Below, piece after piece: positions 57,594 through 64,000 of a stretch of DNA of 64,000 nucleotides; positions within the stretch are counted from its first letter, which is position 1; each line of letters starts with the position of its first letter. The DNA is taken from contig JAXLRF010000005.1 of assembly GCA_046331225.1 (NCBI GenBank), forward strand, positions 310,001 through 374,000, given 5' to 3'. The notes below the pieces were generated by a model that saw only the letters and a list, made by a program, of their open reading frames with translations, did no database searches and was not told the origin of the DNA. The position numbers and the translations under genes are program-made. Origin of the DNA: VFMC01 sp046331225 (GTDB lineage Bacteria; Actinomycetota; Acidimicrobiia; Acidimicrobiales; Ilumatobacteraceae).

Positions 57594-58412
57594 TCAGCGA
57601 CGACCGGCGGCGCGGATCGCGTCGCGGGTCTCGGTGGCCACCCGGCGTGCCGCCTCGGCGTAGTCGCTGCCGGCCGATGCGTACAGGATCGCCCGCGACG
57701 AGTTGATCACCATGCCGAAGCCCTGCCGGTCGGCGCCGGCGGCGACGACGGCGTCGATGTCGCCACCCTGCGCGCCCACGCCGGGCACGAGCAGCGGCAG
57801 GTCGCCCACGATCTCGCGCACCTGGCGCAGCTCGTCGGGGTAGGTGGCACCGACCACGAGGCCGCACTCGCCGAGCTGCGACCACTCGTCGGCCACGCGG
57901 CGGGCGACGTGCTGGTACATCGGTTCGCCTCCGACATCGAGCATCTGGAAGTCGCCCGAGCCGGGATTCGACGTACGGCACAGCACGAACACGCCGTGGC
58001 CCGCGTGGCGCAGGAACGGCTCGACCGAGTCGGTGCCGAGGTACGGGTTGACGGTCACCGCGTGGGCGCCGTAGCGGTGGAAGGCCTCGCGGGCGTACTG
58101 CTCGGCCGTCGGCCCGATGTCGCCGCGCTTCGCGTCGAGCAGCAGCAACACGTCGGGGTGCGACGAGCGGATGTGGTGGCAGATCCGCTCGAGCTGCGCC
58201 TCGGCGCGGTGGGCGTGGAAGTAGGCGATCTGCGGCTTGAACGCGCAGACCAGGTCGGCGGTGGCGTCGACGATCTCGAGGCAGAAGCGCTCGATCGCGT
58301 CGGGGGCGCCGTCGAGCGGCGAGGGGAGCCGGGCGGTCTCGGGATCGAGCCCGACGCACAGCATCGAATCGGAACGGTGCCAGGCGGCGCGGAGGAGATC
58401 GTGCATCGTCAT
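57594..58412 (-). CDS. pyrF: Orotidine-5'-phosphate decarboxylase
   Basis: 272 residues, type 2 (mycobacterial-style, longer) OMP decarboxylase making UMP. Motifs: LCVGLDPETARLP, VCAFKPQIAYFHAHRAEAQL, and the catalytic LLLDAKRGDIGPTAEQYA with the Lys-Asp network, then LLVPGVGAQGGD. ATG 58412 with TAGTGT 10 nt upstream; ATG 58406 is two codons on. Single-gene unit here, without other pyr genes. Confidence 0.95.
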   Translation of the reverse strand: MTMHDLLRAAWHRSDSMLCVGLDPETARLPSPLDGAPDAIERFCLEIVDATADLVCAFKPQIAYFHAHRAEAQLERICHHIRSSHPDVLLLLDAKRGDIGPTAEQYAREAFHRYGAHAVTVNPYLGTDSVEPFLRHAGHGVFVLCRTSNPGSGDFQMLDVGGEPMYQHVARRVADEWSQLGECGLVVGATYPDELRQVREIVGDLPLLVPGVGAQGGDIDAVVAAGADRQGFGMVINSSRAILYASAGSDYAEAARRVATETRDAIRAAGRR

Positions 58413-58448
58413 GCCGCGACCGACACTACTCAGCGAGTGGGCCGGATC

Positions 58449-58580
58449 TCCTGGGTGCCACGCTCGGACGAACCGCCTGGACATCGGCGATCACCGGCAC
58501 CCAGGACATCGACACCGGATTCCTGGGTGCCAGCGATGCCTCACCGGTGCTGGTCAGCGGTGAGCGCTGGCGCCCAGGAA
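58449..58580. repeat. Tandem pair of about 72-bp units, each an inverted repeat
   Basis: TCCTGGGTGCCA (58449-58460) faces GGCACCCAGGA (58496-58506); a second copy TCCTGGGTGCCA (58521-58532) faces GGCGCCCAGGAA (58569-58580). Loops of about 35 nt are unrelated, arms are conserved. It lies in the gene-free stretch 58413-58645 upstream of pyrF. No other feature is seen in that stretch. Confidence 0.7.
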
Positions 58581-58645
58581 CCTCGCTGTGGGTGCGACGG
58601 AAGGCCGGTCGGCGGCAGCGGGACGGCCGTCGGACCGCTCGTGCG

Positions 58646-59353
58646 TCACTGGCAGTTCCAGACGCCGTTGTCCTCGAGCTGCGGCTGCTTGCAGTTGGCC
58701 GGCATCGGGGGGATCGGCTTGCCGGCCGGCCAGTCGGCCGGCACACCGGGGGGTCGCACGGTGGTGGTGGTGAGGTTCGGGGGTGTCGTCGTGGTGGTGG
58801 GTGACCGCGGCACGGTGGTGGTCGGCGCGGCCGTCGTCGTCGGCACGGCAACCGTGGTGCCCGTGGAGCCGGTCGTGGTGGTGGGTGAGCGTGGCACGGT
58901 GGTGGTCGCCGCCGTGGTGCCCACGGTCGGGGTCGGTACCGGGGTCGTGGGGGTGTCCGTGCCCCCGGGCATCGAGGTGGCCGGTGGAGCCGGTGGGCCG
59001 ACCGGCGTGATCGGCGCCGGCGTACCACCCCGGGTGCCCGGCGCGGCCGCCATGGCCGGAGCGCCGGGCGGGACGGTGCTGTTCGACACGACGGCGGCCG
59101 CCGCGGCACCGTGCGCGGCGCCGGCCGGCAGCATCGCCGCCGATCCGTCCCGTGACGGCGCCTCGGCGAGGTCGAGCGTGAGCGTCGGCTCGGGCGACGC
59201 ATCGGTCGCCGGCCCGGCCGTGGGCTGGGTCAGTTCGGGAACCTCGTGCGCCGATGGGCGCGACGGTTCGTACACCACCCCGAGGGCTGCACCCGCGGCA
59301 CCACAGGTGCTCAGGGTCACGATCGCACTGATGACGGTGACGCGGCGGTCCAA
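58646..59353 (-). CDS. Secreted or anchored Thr/Pro-rich protein, function unknown
   Basis: About 235 residues. One N-terminal hydrophobic segment (VTVISAIVTLSTCGAAGAAL), then a long low-complexity extracellular region of Thr, Pro, Ala and Gly with the repeat TTTVPRSPTTTT, ending in a compact Cys-containing tail (MPANCKQPQLEDNGVWNCQ). Reads like a mucin-style cell-wall stalk. TTG 59353 with GGGAGGA 3-5 nt upstream puts the hydrophobic segment at the N terminus; an upstream GTG at 59413 is possible. The gap 59354-59505 shows no gene. Confidence 0.65.
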   Translation of the reverse strand: MDRRVTVISAIVTLSTCGAAGAALGVVYEPSRPSAHEVPELTQPTAGPATDASPEPTLTLDLAEAPSRDGSAAMLPAGAAHGAAAAAVVSNSTVPPGAPAMAAAPGTRGGTPAPITPVGPPAPPATSMPGGTDTPTTPVPTPTVGTTAATTTVPRSPTTTTGSTGTTVAVPTTTAAPTTTVPRSPTTTTTPPNLTTTTVRPPGVPADWPAGKPIPPMPANCKQPQLEDNGVWNCQ

Positions 59354-59505
59354 CGGTCCTCCCCGGATGACGACTTCGTGGTGCCCGCCCGCCCGGAGGA
59401 TCCGCGCGAACACTCGTTCATCGGCCGGTGGTCACCCGGCTGGAGGAGACTTGACGAAGACTTCCCGCATCCGCCACCGAGCGCGGCGGGTCGGGCAGCC
59501 GTGGC

Positions 59506-59697
59506 TCAGTCGGTGACGGAGATGGCGGCCGTCGGGCACATGTCGGCGGCCTGGCGCACCTTGTCGTGCAGCTCGGCGGGCGGCTCCTCCTGCAGCACGT
59601 AGAGGTAGCCGTCGCTGCGCACCTCGAACACCTCGGGGCACACCTGCATGCACGCACCGGTGGATGCACACACGTCGTAGTCGACGGACACCTTCAT
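59506..59697 (-). CDS. Small ferredoxin ([3Fe-4S]/[4Fe-4S] type)
   Basis: 63-residue soluble electron carrier. Cysteines fall as VCASTGACMQVCPEVF near the N terminus and DMCPTAAISVTD near the C terminus, giving four Cys (C-x5-C-x3-C and a distant CP), close to actinobacterial ferredoxins that serve cytochromes P450. EVFEVRSDGYLYVL is typical. A GAGGGGGAAG site lies just upstream of ATG 59697. No P450 gene is in the window. The sunset-domain gene lies 35 nt upstream on the same strand. Confidence 0.92.
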   Translation of the reverse strand: MKVSVDYDVCASTGACMQVCPEVFEVRSDGYLYVLQEEPPAELHDKVRQAADMCPTAAISVTD

Positions 59698-59732
59698 CGT
59701 CTTCCCCCTCGGGTCGAGCTGGTCGGCCCGGT

Positions 59733-60128
59733 TCAGGCCTTGGCCGCACGATAGCCGTCGGCCGCCGCGGACTCGGCGTCGACGTAGCACCGCTCGGGCT
59801 TGGTGCGCTCGTAGAAGCGGCCGCCCGGCACGTGGTAGATGCCCGAGTTGTCGTTGGCCTTCACGGGGTAGCCATCGGGGCACTGCCCATCGACCGGGAG
59901 CACCCAGCGCGGCACCTCGGCAGCCGCGTGGACCACCCGCTCGACGACCGGCTCGGGAACTGGCTCGACGACCGGCTCGGTCGGGGCCTGCGCGGGGGGT
60001 TCGAACGGAGGCCAGGACGGCGTGGTCGCCGGGACGGGCACCGAACGGGCTGCCCACCAGCGTGCGGCGAACGCGGCGGCACCGCCCAGCAGCGCCAGCC
60101 ACAGCATCCGACGCACGACCCGCACCAC
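59733..60128 (-). CDS. Small membrane-anchored protein with C-terminal sunset-like domain
   Basis: 131 residues. One N-terminal membrane helix (MLWLALLGGAAAFAARWWAA), a Pro/Glu/Val-rich linker with repeated EPVPEPVVE, and a conserved C-terminal domain of about 50 residues: CPDGYPVKANDNSGIYHVPG, then GRFYERTKPERCYVDAESAA. This end matches the short module called sunset domain in actinobacterial annotation, whose function is not known to me. GTG 60128 is chosen because TAGGCT is 7 nt upstream; GTG 60134 is two codons earlier. Confidence 0.75.
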   Translation of the reverse strand: MVRVVRRMLWLALLGGAAAFAARWWAARSVPVPATTPSWPPFEPPAQAPTEPVVEPVPEPVVERVVHAAAEVPRWVLPVDGQCPDGYPVKANDNSGIYHVPGGRFYERTKPERCYVDAESAAADGYRAAKA

Positions 60129-60135
60129 GGGCACG

Positions 60136-60141
60136 AGCCTA
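60136..60141 (-). promoter_or_regulatory. -10 element of the sunset-like gene
   Basis: TAGGCT on the minus strand, 7 nt before GTG 60128, no Shine-Dalgarno site. Confidence 0.45.
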
Positions 60142-60200
60142 GTGGCCCGGTCCCGTGCGGGGCCGTGAGCCGGATGTCGTCGCCGGCGTTGGCTCGTGGA

Positions 60201-61910
60201 TCAGCCGCGCTGGCTGCGCTCGTAGGCGTTGAGCACCGCGCGGAGGCTCGCGGTGATGGTGCTCGGGTCGGTGCCCACACCCCACAGCACGCCGTGCTCC
60301 TTCGAGTGGGTCTCGACGTAGGCCACCGCCATCGCCTCCGAGCCCTGACCGATCGCGTGCTCCGTGTAGTCGGTGACGTCGAGCGTGGCGCCGAGCCCGG
60401 TGCGCAGCGCCTTCACGAACGCGTCGATCGGGCCGTTGCCCTCGCCGTCGATCGTGCGGTGCGCCCCGTCGACGGTGAGCTGGGCGACGATCGTGGTGCG
60501 GCCGGTCGACGAGTCGCTGCGCAGCTCGTGGCCGAGCAGCTGGAAGCGCGGCTCGGTCGGCAGGTACTCGCCCTGGAAGGCGTCCCACATCACCGACGCC
60601 GACACCTCGGTGCCCGAGTCCTCGGTGATGTGCTGGATCGTCTTCGAGAACTCGATCTGCAAGCGGCGCGGCAGGTCGAAGCCGTGCTCGGTCTTCATCA
60701 GGTAGGCGACACCGCCCTTGCCGCTCTGGCTGTTGACGCGGATGACCGCCTCGTAGGTGCGCCCGAGGTGCTTGGGGTCGAGCGGCAGGTACGGCACGCC
60801 CCACTCGGCGTACTCGCCGCCGTGCTCGGCCGCCTTCTTGTCGAGTGCTTCGAACCCCTTCTTGATCGCGTCCTGGTGGCTGCCGCTGAACGCGGTGTAC
60901 ACCAGGTCGCCCACCCACGGGTGCCGCGGGTGCACGGGCAGCCGGTTGCAGTACTCGGCCGTGCGGCGCAGCGCGTCGATGTCGGTGATGTCGAGCTCGG
61001 GGTCGATGCCCTGCACGAACAGGTTGATCGCCAGGTTCACCACGTCGACGTTGCCGGTGCGCTCGCCGTTGCCGAACAGCGTGCCCTCGACGCGGTCGGC
61101 GCCCGCCATCACGCCCAGCTCGGCGGCGGCCGTGCCGGTGCCGCGGTCGTTGTGCGGGTGCAGGCTGATGATCACCGAGTCGCGCTGGCGGATGTGGCGG
61201 CCGAACCACTCGATCACGTCCGCGTACACGTTGGGCGTGTAGCACTCGACGGTGGCCGGCAGGTTGAGGATCAGCTTGTTCTGCGGGGTGGGCTGGATGA
61301 CGTCCATCACCGCGTGGCACACCTCGATCGCGTACTCGGGCTCGGTCAGCGTGAAGCTCTCGGGCGAGTACTCGTAGCGCACGTGCGTCCCGGGCACGGT
61401 GTCCTCGAGCTTCTTGCACAGCTGGGCGCCGCTGACGGCGATGTCGATGATGCCGCCCTGGTCGAGGCCGAACACGACCTCGCGCTGCAGCGGGTTGGTC
61501 GAGTTGTAGAAGTGCACGATCGCCTGCTTGGCACCGGCGATCGCCTCGTAGGTGCGCTCGATCAGCTCGGGACGGCACTGGGTGAGCACCTGGATCGTGA
61601 CGTCGTCGGGGATCAGGTCGTCGTCGATCAGCTGGCGGACGAAGTCGAAGTCGGGCTGGCTGGCCGACGGGAAGCCGACCTCGATCTCCTTGAAGCCCAT
61701 CTTCACCAGGGCGTCGAACATGCGCCGCTTGCGCTGGGGGTCCATCGGGTCGATCAGCGCCTGGTTGCCGTCGCGGAGATCGACGCTGCACCACAGTGGG
61801 GCCTTGTCGACGACGACGTCGGGCCACGTGCGGTCGGTGAGGACGACCGGTACGAACCGCCGGTACTTGTCGAAGGGCATCTTCTTGGGGGTGACATTGG
61901 CGGGAGGCAT
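60201..61910 (-). CDS. leuA: 2-isopropylmalate synthase
   Basis: 569 residues; condenses acetyl-CoA with 2-oxoisovalerate, the first committed step to leucine. N-terminal TIM barrel with LWCSVDLRDGNQALIDPM, ISLHPHNDRGTGTAAAE (metal His pair) and NGERTGNVDVVNL; C-terminal LeuA dimer/regulatory domain (GPIDAFVKALRTGLGATLDV) that binds leucine for feedback. This is the long actinobacterial type. ATG 61910 with AGGAGAA about 8 nt upstream. Expression is predicted to be controlled by the attenuator at 61993-62092. Confidence 0.97.
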   Translation of the reverse strand: MPPANVTPKKMPFDKYRRFVPVVLTDRTWPDVVVDKAPLWCSVDLRDGNQALIDPMDPQRKRRMFDALVKMGFKEIEVGFPSASQPDFDFVRQLIDDDLIPDDVTIQVLTQCRPELIERTYEAIAGAKQAIVHFYNSTNPLQREVVFGLDQGGIIDIAVSGAQLCKKLEDTVPGTHVRYEYSPESFTLTEPEYAIEVCHAVMDVIQPTPQNKLILNLPATVECYTPNVYADVIEWFGRHIRQRDSVIISLHPHNDRGTGTAAAELGVMAGADRVEGTLFGNGERTGNVDVVNLAINLFVQGIDPELDITDIDALRRTAEYCNRLPVHPRHPWVGDLVYTAFSGSHQDAIKKGFEALDKKAAEHGGEYAEWGVPYLPLDPKHLGRTYEAVIRVNSQSGKGGVAYLMKTEHGFDLPRRLQIEFSKTIQHITEDSGTEVSASVMWDAFQGEYLPTEPRFQLLGHELRSDSSTGRTTIVAQLTVDGAHRTIDGEGNGPIDAFVKALRTGLGATLDVTDYTEHAIGQGSEAMAVAYVETHSKEHGVLWGVGTDPSTITASLRAVLNAYERSQRG

Positions 61911-61992
61911 GACGAGGGTTCTCCTGGGCGAGGCGAGGGCGCGAGGGCGGTCGAGAGCGAACGGGGCGACGGGGGTGCGGGGAACCGGCCGG

Positions 61993-62027
61993 AAAAAGCA
62001 AGAAGCCCCCGGCCGGGAGGCGGGGGC
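61993..62027 (-). terminator. Attenuator terminator in the leuA leader
   Basis: On the minus strand GCCCCCG and CGGGGGC form a hairpin (62005-62027) followed by TTCTTGCTTTTT, giving a Rho-independent terminator 80 nt before leuA. It is one of few T-tract terminators in the window. Confidence 0.85.
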
Positions 62028-62057
62028 GGGCAAGCGCGAAGTATGCGGCGCTTGCCC
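62028..62057 (-). promoter_or_regulatory. Leader hairpin directly after the leader-peptide stop
   Basis: Perfect 10-bp stem GGGCAAGCGC/GCGCTTGCCC with a 10-nt loop, starting at the last base of the leader stop codon and ending one base before the terminator hairpin. It is a likely pause or alternative-pairing element of the attenuator. Confidence 0.65.
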
Positions 62058-62092
62058 TACATAAGGAGGAGCAGCAGGCCGGCGGTGCGCAT
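62057..62092 (-). CDS. leuA leader peptide, 11 residues
   Basis: MRTAGLLLLLM and a TAG stop. Five consecutive leucine codons (CTG CTG CTC CTC CTT) make ribosome progress depend on charged leucyl-tRNA. It lies 11 nt after a -10 element and directly before two stacked hairpins, the classical arrangement for transcription attenuation of leucine genes. No Shine-Dalgarno site is possible in so short a 5' end, so the leader mRNA is probably leaderless or nearly so. Confidence 0.88.
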   Translation of the reverse strand: MRTAGLLLLLM

Positions 62093-62103
62093 ATCGGTTG
62101 GGG

Positions 62104-62132
62104 ACTGTACCCGACCGAGCCCGATTCGGCAA
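62104..62132 (-). promoter_or_regulatory. leuA promoter
   Basis: On the minus strand TTGCCG (62127-62132) and TACAGT (62104-62109) with exactly 17 bp between. Transcription would begin about 5 nt before the leader peptide ATG. It abuts the 3' end of the upstream anti-sigma-like gene. Confidence 0.75.
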
Positions 62133-63560
62133 TCAGGCAGCGTCGGGGCGGGGGATCGCCGCGATCAGCTCCCTGATCCTCGCCGGGTCGGGGCCGGTGA
62201 AGTTGATCCACACGCCATCCCGGCGGATGATCGCGTACGGATCGGCGGCGCCGGTGTCGACCAGCTCGTCGAGCATCGACCCGGTGCAGTCTGGACACGA
62301 CGCGTCGCTGTTCGTGGCATCGGTGAGCTGGGCGATGCGCAGGACGGTCGACGTGAAGCCGTCGAACCAGCGGGCCTCGAACCACGGCATGCCACCGGTC
62401 CCGTCGGGTTGTGCGTTCATGAACGTCAGGGACGTGGTGTCGGGTGCGATCGACGGGAGGAGGAAGTGTTCACCGAAGGCCGCCGCGGCCTGGCCGATGA
62501 CGTCGACGGCCGGGACGCGGGGCGTGCCGCTGCGTTGCACGACGGCGCCGTCGGGGAAGGTGCCGGGGAAGGTGGCCGGCATCTCGGCACCGATCTCGAG
62601 ACGACTCAGCTCGGTCGTCTGCGTGGTCATCACGGTCGGGTCGTTGCCGGACGGCGCGGTCACGACCGTACGGATGGTGACGCCGAGCTGCTGGTCGATC
62701 CAGGTGGTGGTGGTCTGTTGCATCTCCGGCGTGATCGTGAGGACCCGCACGATCCGCCAGGCGGCGCGGCCGTCGACGACGTCGTCGGTGATCTCGGTGA
62801 CGTCGTCCGCGTACAGCGGGAACTGCTCGACGATGCCGTTCGGCAGCCCCGTCGGCACCCCGAGTGCGACGCTGTTGTCGGTCATGCCCGCGATCTCCTG
62901 GTAGCCCGCCGTGCCGTCGAGCGCGGTGAAGCCGGTGCGGGCGTTCCCGGTCGTGGCGTCGTACGAGCTCCACGAACCGTCGGCCGAGGTGATGGCGGCG
63001 GAGCCGTCGTTGCGGAGCACCACGTCGGCTTCGCGGGGCGAGCCCTCGGGACCTGACGGGTCGTCCAGCGTCGTGACGACGTGGAAGCCGATCTGGGTGA
63101 AGGTGCGCAATGCGGCGAGACGCGCGGTGTCGATCTCGGCGAGGCGTGCCTCGATCTCGGCCGGCGAGCTGGTCGGTGGCGCGGTCGAGGGTGCGACGGT
63201 CGAGGGTTCGACGGTCGATGTGGTCGCGCTGGTGGTCGGCACGGTCGACGGGGCTGCGGTGGTGGACGGCGTGACCGTGGTGACCGGCGTCGGGGCGACG
63301 GGCTCGACGTCATCGCCCACGCGCTGGGCAACGGCCACCCCGGCCGCCACGAACACGACGACGCACGCCACCGCCAACAGCACGCGCGACGCTCGACGCG
63401 GCGGTCGTCCGGCGACCACGTCGAGTTCGATCGGGTCGTCGATCGGCTCGAACTCGCGAGGACCGGTCCGGGCCATCACTTCGGCCACGTCGATCGCCGG
63501 CGACTCGTCGTCCCAGCGCAGCGCCAACGCCCGCAGCTCGCGTTCGAGGTCAACGGACAT
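62133..63560 (-). CDS. Putative membrane-bound anti-sigma factor with large outer domain
   Basis: 475 residues. A cytoplasmic N terminus of about 55 residues (LERELRALALRWDDESPAID), one membrane helix (RVLLAVACVVVFVAAGVAVAQ), a Thr/Pro/Ser-rich stalk and a beta-rich extracellular domain of about 340 residues (IGFHVVTTLDDPSGPEG; TALDGTAGYQEIAGM), with a DASCPDCTGSM cysteine pair near the end. The ATG overlaps the end of the sigma factor gene by 11 bp, the usual coupling for an ECF sigma and its anti-sigma. The outer domain resembles LppX/LolA-like lipoprotein folds, but this is uncertain. No typical ZAS zinc motif is seen. Confidence 0.72.
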   Translation of the reverse strand: MSVDLERELRALALRWDDESPAIDVAEVMARTGPREFEPIDDPIELDVVAGRPPRRASRVLLAVACVVVFVAAGVAVAQRVGDDVEPVAPTPVTTVTPSTTAAPSTVPTTSATTSTVEPSTVAPSTAPPTSSPAEIEARLAEIDTARLAALRTFTQIGFHVVTTLDDPSGPEGSPREADVVLRNDGSAAITSADGSWSSYDATTGNARTGFTALDGTAGYQEIAGMTDNSVALGVPTGLPNGIVEQFPLYADDVTEITDDVVDGRAAWRIVRVLTITPEMQQTTTTWIDQQLGVTIRTVVTAPSGNDPTVMTTQTTELSRLEIGAEMPATFPGTFPDGAVVQRSGTPRVPAVDVIGQAAAAFGEHFLLPSIAPDTTSLTFMNAQPDGTGGMPWFEARWFDGFTSTVLRIAQLTDATNSDASCPDCTGSMLDELVDTGAADPYAIIRRDGVWINFTGPDPARIRELIAAIPRPDAA

Positions 63561-64000
63561 CGCGCACCTCCTCCACCTCGTGGCCCAGCTCGTCGCGCAG
63601 CCGTGCCATCGCCCGGTGCAGGTGTTCGCGTGCGGTCGACACGCCGACGCCGAGCACGTCGGCCACCTCGCGCTGGCTCATGCCGTAGCCGTGCACCAGC
63701 ACGACGACGGCACGTTGCTGCTGGGACAGCCGGGCGAGCGCCGGCTCGAGCTCGGGGGTGATGTCGGGCGCGTCGACGCTCGGCTCGACCGGCATCGCCC
63801 GGCCCCGCTGCGTGAGGTGGCGGCCGGCAGCGGTCTGCCCGACCCGGTACAGATAGCCGACCGGGTTGTCGAACGACACGACCCGGTCCCAGTGCTCCCA
63901 CGCCCAACTGAGCGCGTCGACGGTGGCGTCGCGGCCCACGGTCGGCCCGTACGTCGCGACGAGCGCACGGCGCAGCCGCTGCTCGTGGGTGCGGACGAAC
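63550..64000 (-). CDS. ECF-type RNA polymerase sigma factor, 5' end outside window
   Basis: 149 residues are visible, running off the window. Region 2 shows FVRTHEQRLRRALVATYGPT, DALSWAWEHWDRV and NPVGYLYRVGQTAAGRHL; region 4 shows ARLSQQQRAVVVLVHGYGMS with the helix-turn-helix QREVADVLGVGVSTAREHL. The region-2 segment matches ECF sigma factors near the SigE/SigM type. The stop overlaps the putative anti-sigma start. The N-terminal 10-30 residues are missing. Confidence 0.9.
   Translation of the reverse strand, partial: FVRTHEQRLRRALVATYGPTVGRDATVDALSWAWEHWDRVVSFDNPVGYLYRVGQTAAGRHLTQRGRAMPVEPSVDAPDITPELEPALARLSQQQRAVVVLVHGYGMSQREVADVLGVGVSTAREHLHRAMARLRDELGHEVEEVRDVR

Noticed and set aside
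58726..59010. Dense GTGGTG/GGTGGTGG tracts considered as a regulatory repeat or CRISPR-like array
   Set aside because: They are codons for Thr-rich sequence (ACC runs) of the minus-strand secreted protein. No regular spacer structure exists.
59664..63056. Plus-strand open frame of 1130 codons opposite leuA
   Set aside because: Shadow of leuA and the anti-sigma gene; composition dominated by Val/Asp/Arg/His repeats and it crosses the leuA attenuator.

Overview
The window is about 64 kb of very GC-rich, gene-dense bacterial chromosome. The order glyA, a WecA-type phosphotransferase and then the ATP synthase genes, a MurA with Asp in place of the catalytic Cys, GlgM/GlgB/GlgP-type glycogen genes, a PASTA kinase and many lipoproteins point to Actinomycetota. 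The separate b, b-prime and delta ATP synthase genes and several lineage-like hypothetical proteins suggest the class Acidimicrobiia (Ilumatobacter-like). That placement is inference. No tRNA, rRNA, CRISPR array, insertion sequence or prophage was seen, and the region reads as core chromosome.

Layout. 1-10918: glyA (5' cut by the window edge), a wecA-like gene, then the complete F1Fo-ATP synthase operon (atpI-like, a membrane gene, atpB-E-F-F'-H-A-G-D-C) with its own promoter and terminator. The gamma subunit carries an unusual extra C-terminal domain. 10930-16658: an ECF-like sigma factor diverging from a large LuxR-type ATPase regulator across paired palindromes, then an SDR enzyme and a secreted lipoprotein. 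16655-21081: a GGDEF/EAL cyclic-di-GMP protein, glpX and two very small genes. 21261-28927: S9 peptidase, unknown proteins, a J-domain protein, an MFS transporter back-to-back with murA, and a cupredoxin-like lipoprotein. 28970-31874: NfuA-like protein, meaB, enoyl-CoA hydratase, alpha/beta hydrolase. 31944-37804: glycogen phosphorylase, GT4 synthase and branching enzyme. 37839-43457: azlCD, SRPBCC protein, galT, a methyltransferase and the overlapping cysteine desulfurase/mnmA pair for tRNA thiolation. 43475-53595: a membrane protein, a MetE-like protein, ligA, a PASTA kinase, an SDR and an MFS exporter. 53615-61910: a decayed PhoX-like gene, an SCP2 protein, serA, pyrF, ferredoxin, and leuA. 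61993-62132: the promoter, leader peptide and attenuator of leuA. 62133-64000: a sigma/anti-sigma pair cut by the window end.

Regulatory architecture is the most informative layer. Many transcription units start with a TANNNT hexamer 6-10 nt before an ATG or GTG and have no Shine-Dalgarno sequence, the arrangement expected of leaderless mRNAs. This rule fixes many start codons here. Genes inside operons instead use Shine-Dalgarno sites or 4-nt stop/start overlaps. At four convergent junctions both stop codons lie in or beside the arms of a shared hairpin. leuA is preceded by a textbook leucine attenuator whose 11-residue leader peptide contains five consecutive Leu codons.
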